Positions 38,601 through 39,209 of a DNA stretch of 39,209 nucleotides are shown here, piece by piece. The stretch comes from Pseudonocardia sp. TRM90224 (GTDB taxonomy: Bacteria > Actinomycetota > Actinomycetes > Mycobacteriales > Pseudonocardiaceae), in contig NZ_JAJGSX010000058.1 of assembly GCF_021245725.1 (NCBI RefSeq), positions 1 to 39,209 on the forward strand, written 5' to 3'. The translations under genes and the position numbers were made by a program. The stretch's first letter is position 1. Each line of letters begins with the position of its first letter. A model generated the notes under the pieces. That model saw nothing but the letters and a program-made list of their open reading frames with translations. It searched no databases and had not been told where the DNA came from.

Positions 38601-39209
38601 GGCCGCAGTCGACTGCGCCGCGGCCGCGTGCAAGGGCACCGGGTCGACCGCGACGTCCGGTGCGGCGTCGGGCGACATCGTCGGTGTCCGCGACAGCTCC
38701 GGGTCGGCGACCTGCGCGGCGAACGGTGCGGGCGGCCGGTGCGCCGCCGACTCCGGCTCGAAGGTCACCGACCGGGCTGCGGCGAAGGTGGTCCAGGCCG
38801 GTGGGGTCGTGCCGGTGAGCGGTCCGGTGAGCGTGTCGACCGCATCGGCGACGATCGAGTGCACGAGCGGCCGGACCGGCTGCGGCGGGACCGCGGCTTC
38901 GGCGACGAGCGCGCGTGACACCGCGGTCACTCCGGAGGCGCGTGGCACTTCGGTGACCGCGGCCTGCGATGTGACCGGCGGCAGCTGCAAGGGCGCGACG
39001 AAGTCGGCCGCGTCCAGCGCGCCCGACCACGTCGTGATCGACCCGGCGACGGGCAAGCCGGCCGAGGGTCAGCCGCTGACCGGTCCGTCGAGCACCTCCA
39101 GCGCGACCGCGAACCTGGACTGCCCGAAGGGGTGCACCGGCGCGGTCACCACGACGGCCACCGGAACCGACGCGGCCGTCGGCGGCCCGCGCACCTCGAC
39201 CGGGACGGC
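35641..39209 (+). CDS. Giant secreted protein with acidic linker and Cys-pair repeats (3' partial)
   Basis: At least 1,189 codons with no stop before the right edge. ATG 35641 is nine bases after GGAGG. A long basic N-terminus leads into a signal or anchor helix (LAVLRWALGLAGCVVVMWMG) with likely cleavage after ATPASA. Next come a Gly/Asp/Asn/Ser-rich acidic stretch with DSGN repeats (about 36000-36130), a highly charged Asp/Glu/Arg region, two related amphipathic helices (IRERVATDL and IRERITTEL), and a long predicted coiled-coil (37200-37600). From about 37639 to the edge, roughly 15 units of 30-45 residues each carry a Cys pair, C-x(3-10)-C, usually with Gly before or just after the second Cys and followed by small polar residues and Ala/Thr. 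I recognise no family. A disulfide-bonded extracellular repeat fibre or adhesin is inference. Confidence 0.8.
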   Translation, partial: MYQHIERDGEGFGPAVLADVSCVRLRLRQPVRDRALAVLRWALGLAGCVVVMWMGSALLATPASAAAAPVLSASQGLVKGGKERPAGVRFAGMESGDGGDGGNGGEDSQSDGGEQNDSSADDSGNDSGNDSGDDSGNDNAGNDDSGNNESSDNPDDNNSGDNAGDSNSREGYSGDDTSRAEKSDADNSIDDDGTRGSRDDDSRRDDSAESSKRDFDGSDEDRSATENDRWNRSSEKQDTDEQSGASESAERDRKDAPENDATENDVTEKDAAEKDAAENDTTDSRQASDDGWDGTQGEDAASEKVAEFAEKVRATAKEWGREQSGSDTDGTNEDGADGDAADEDRAAEIAEYAGQFGEELADKIRERVATDLPKWVRDNGDNGDGGDDVIQLPEVVDGSHNGADIAEGIRERITTELRERLGDEIADKVNENWDSGKDERAARLTPGSDSAQLGAEKVDPAALPVEGSVDALCSAHGECTDAESMRDRFASTTSARGPPRDVDDHSGDNRKGDDRDRWDGDAEQVEKALDGRIEKDRSAAELEESRKQAASGGITADELAERETAHQELAAQADADKAELSQDRAELIDRVVDGHRDVSTREAALDAEREQVAAGAATADDYERNAAQLEKDKQKLYKDTGELREAAGRDRPRTPGHASDEGSAAGCGKSGAFVECGSVTETADGDQERDRCVALAGVSSGCGASTGSGDSKGSASCVLTGADQGCGSNTSKGEVTASAWCSTGEGDCQQSSSAGERGAEMACETDAGTCRGSTSGPAQDDPGQKKKDAVLASDEQSGRAAASAQCTAATGCEVTGSIDLTTRAVRAEAAVDCRTSGACTGSANTDTGSDTKAAADTAANTAAASCTVSSGDCAARSGTRTADIRNGKAGTSAASGTVDCGKATGCAGTANTTTGGKVTSQPVTTDTATVAAAVRETSASANCTAGAGGCSAESGSTVGNTARNGSAAKKAAKQPAIRTLTASSTASAAVDCAAAACKGTGSTATSGAASGDIVGVRDSSGSATCAANGAGGRCAADSGSKVTDRAAAKVVQAGGVVPVSGPVSVSTASATIECTSGRTGCGGTAASATSARDTAVTPEARGTSVTAACDVTGGSCKGATKSAASSAPDHVVIDPATGKPAEGQPLTGPSSTSSATANLDCPKGCTGAVTTTATGTDAAVGGPRTSTGT

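Noticed and set aside
36153..39056. Long minus-strand frames opposite the Cys-repeat gene (one Ser-rich, others Ala/Arg/Val-rich)
   Set aside because: The plus-strand frame has a ribosome site, signal peptide and coherent repeats; the opposite frames are mirror images of Asp/Ser/Ala codon bias.
1..39209. tRNA, rRNA, phage or integrase attachment site
   Set aside because: I found no tRNA-like cloverleaf, rRNA segment, integrase or att-like direct repeat pair on reading both strands; a covariance search would be decisive.

Overview
The window comes from a very high-GC actinobacterium. Codon third positions are strongly GC, many genes start with GTG, several regulators appear leaderless (TAnnnT six or seven bases before GTG), and the gene families (LAL-type LuxR, StrR/ParB-like, duplicated AsnC, STAND-type ATPase) are typical of Pseudonocardiaceae such as Pseudonocardia or Amycolatopsis. 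That family-level placement is an inference. I see no rRNA, tRNA, transposase, phage gene or CRISPR array.

Layout. (1) 1-11151: one uninterrupted frame of at least 3,700 codons, open to the left edge. It encodes a giant membrane protein: three MFS-like 12-helix units (the first two a 1,731-bp in-frame tandem duplication), a Thr-rich linker, an intact M20D metallohydrolase domain, two further duplicated membrane/soluble units, then an ECF-type sigma factor and a zinc-binding H-x3-C-x2-C motif. (2) 11238-16189: a sugar import operon of FrcBCAK type (fructose or a related sugar) with its LacI-family repressor; matching operator-like sites lie before the repressor and before the kinase. Two regulators (XRE-type and duplicated AsnC-type) follow to 17810. 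(3) 17807-22281, minus strand: two paralogous small membrane proteins flank a STAND-like ATPase with a C-terminal HTH. (4) 22502-28226: a histidine kinase/OmpR response regulator pair, then a three-gene ABC importer of the ferric/AfuA-FbpA type (lipoprotein, fused double permease, ATPase with TOBE). (5) 28489-30269: a Tat-exported class C beta-lactamase-fold serine hydrolase and a small basic protein with its own promoter and dyad operator. (6) 30536-34381: a StrR/ParB-like regulator and a LAL-type LuxR regulator. (7) 34643-39209: a small secreted protein with HFYT-type repeats, then a very long secreted protein (acidic linker, helical segment, then about 15 Cys-pair repeats) that runs off the right edge.

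The most notable structural signal is a family of double-palindrome elements of about 55 bp (core GGAAAG-CCA-CTTTCC followed by GGAAAG-TGG-CTTTCC), present six times in 39 kb. Four copies start just after, or overlap, a stop codon, one follows 90 bp behind another, and one is inserted in frame inside the giant coding sequence. Arm variants with matching changes on both sides (GGGCAGG/CCTGCCC versus GCCAGG/CCTGGC versus GCCGGGAA/TTCCCGGC) imply that the hairpin structure matters. Together with the membrane-anchored sigma factor fusion and the Cys-repeat giant, these are the best candidates for undescribed biology here.
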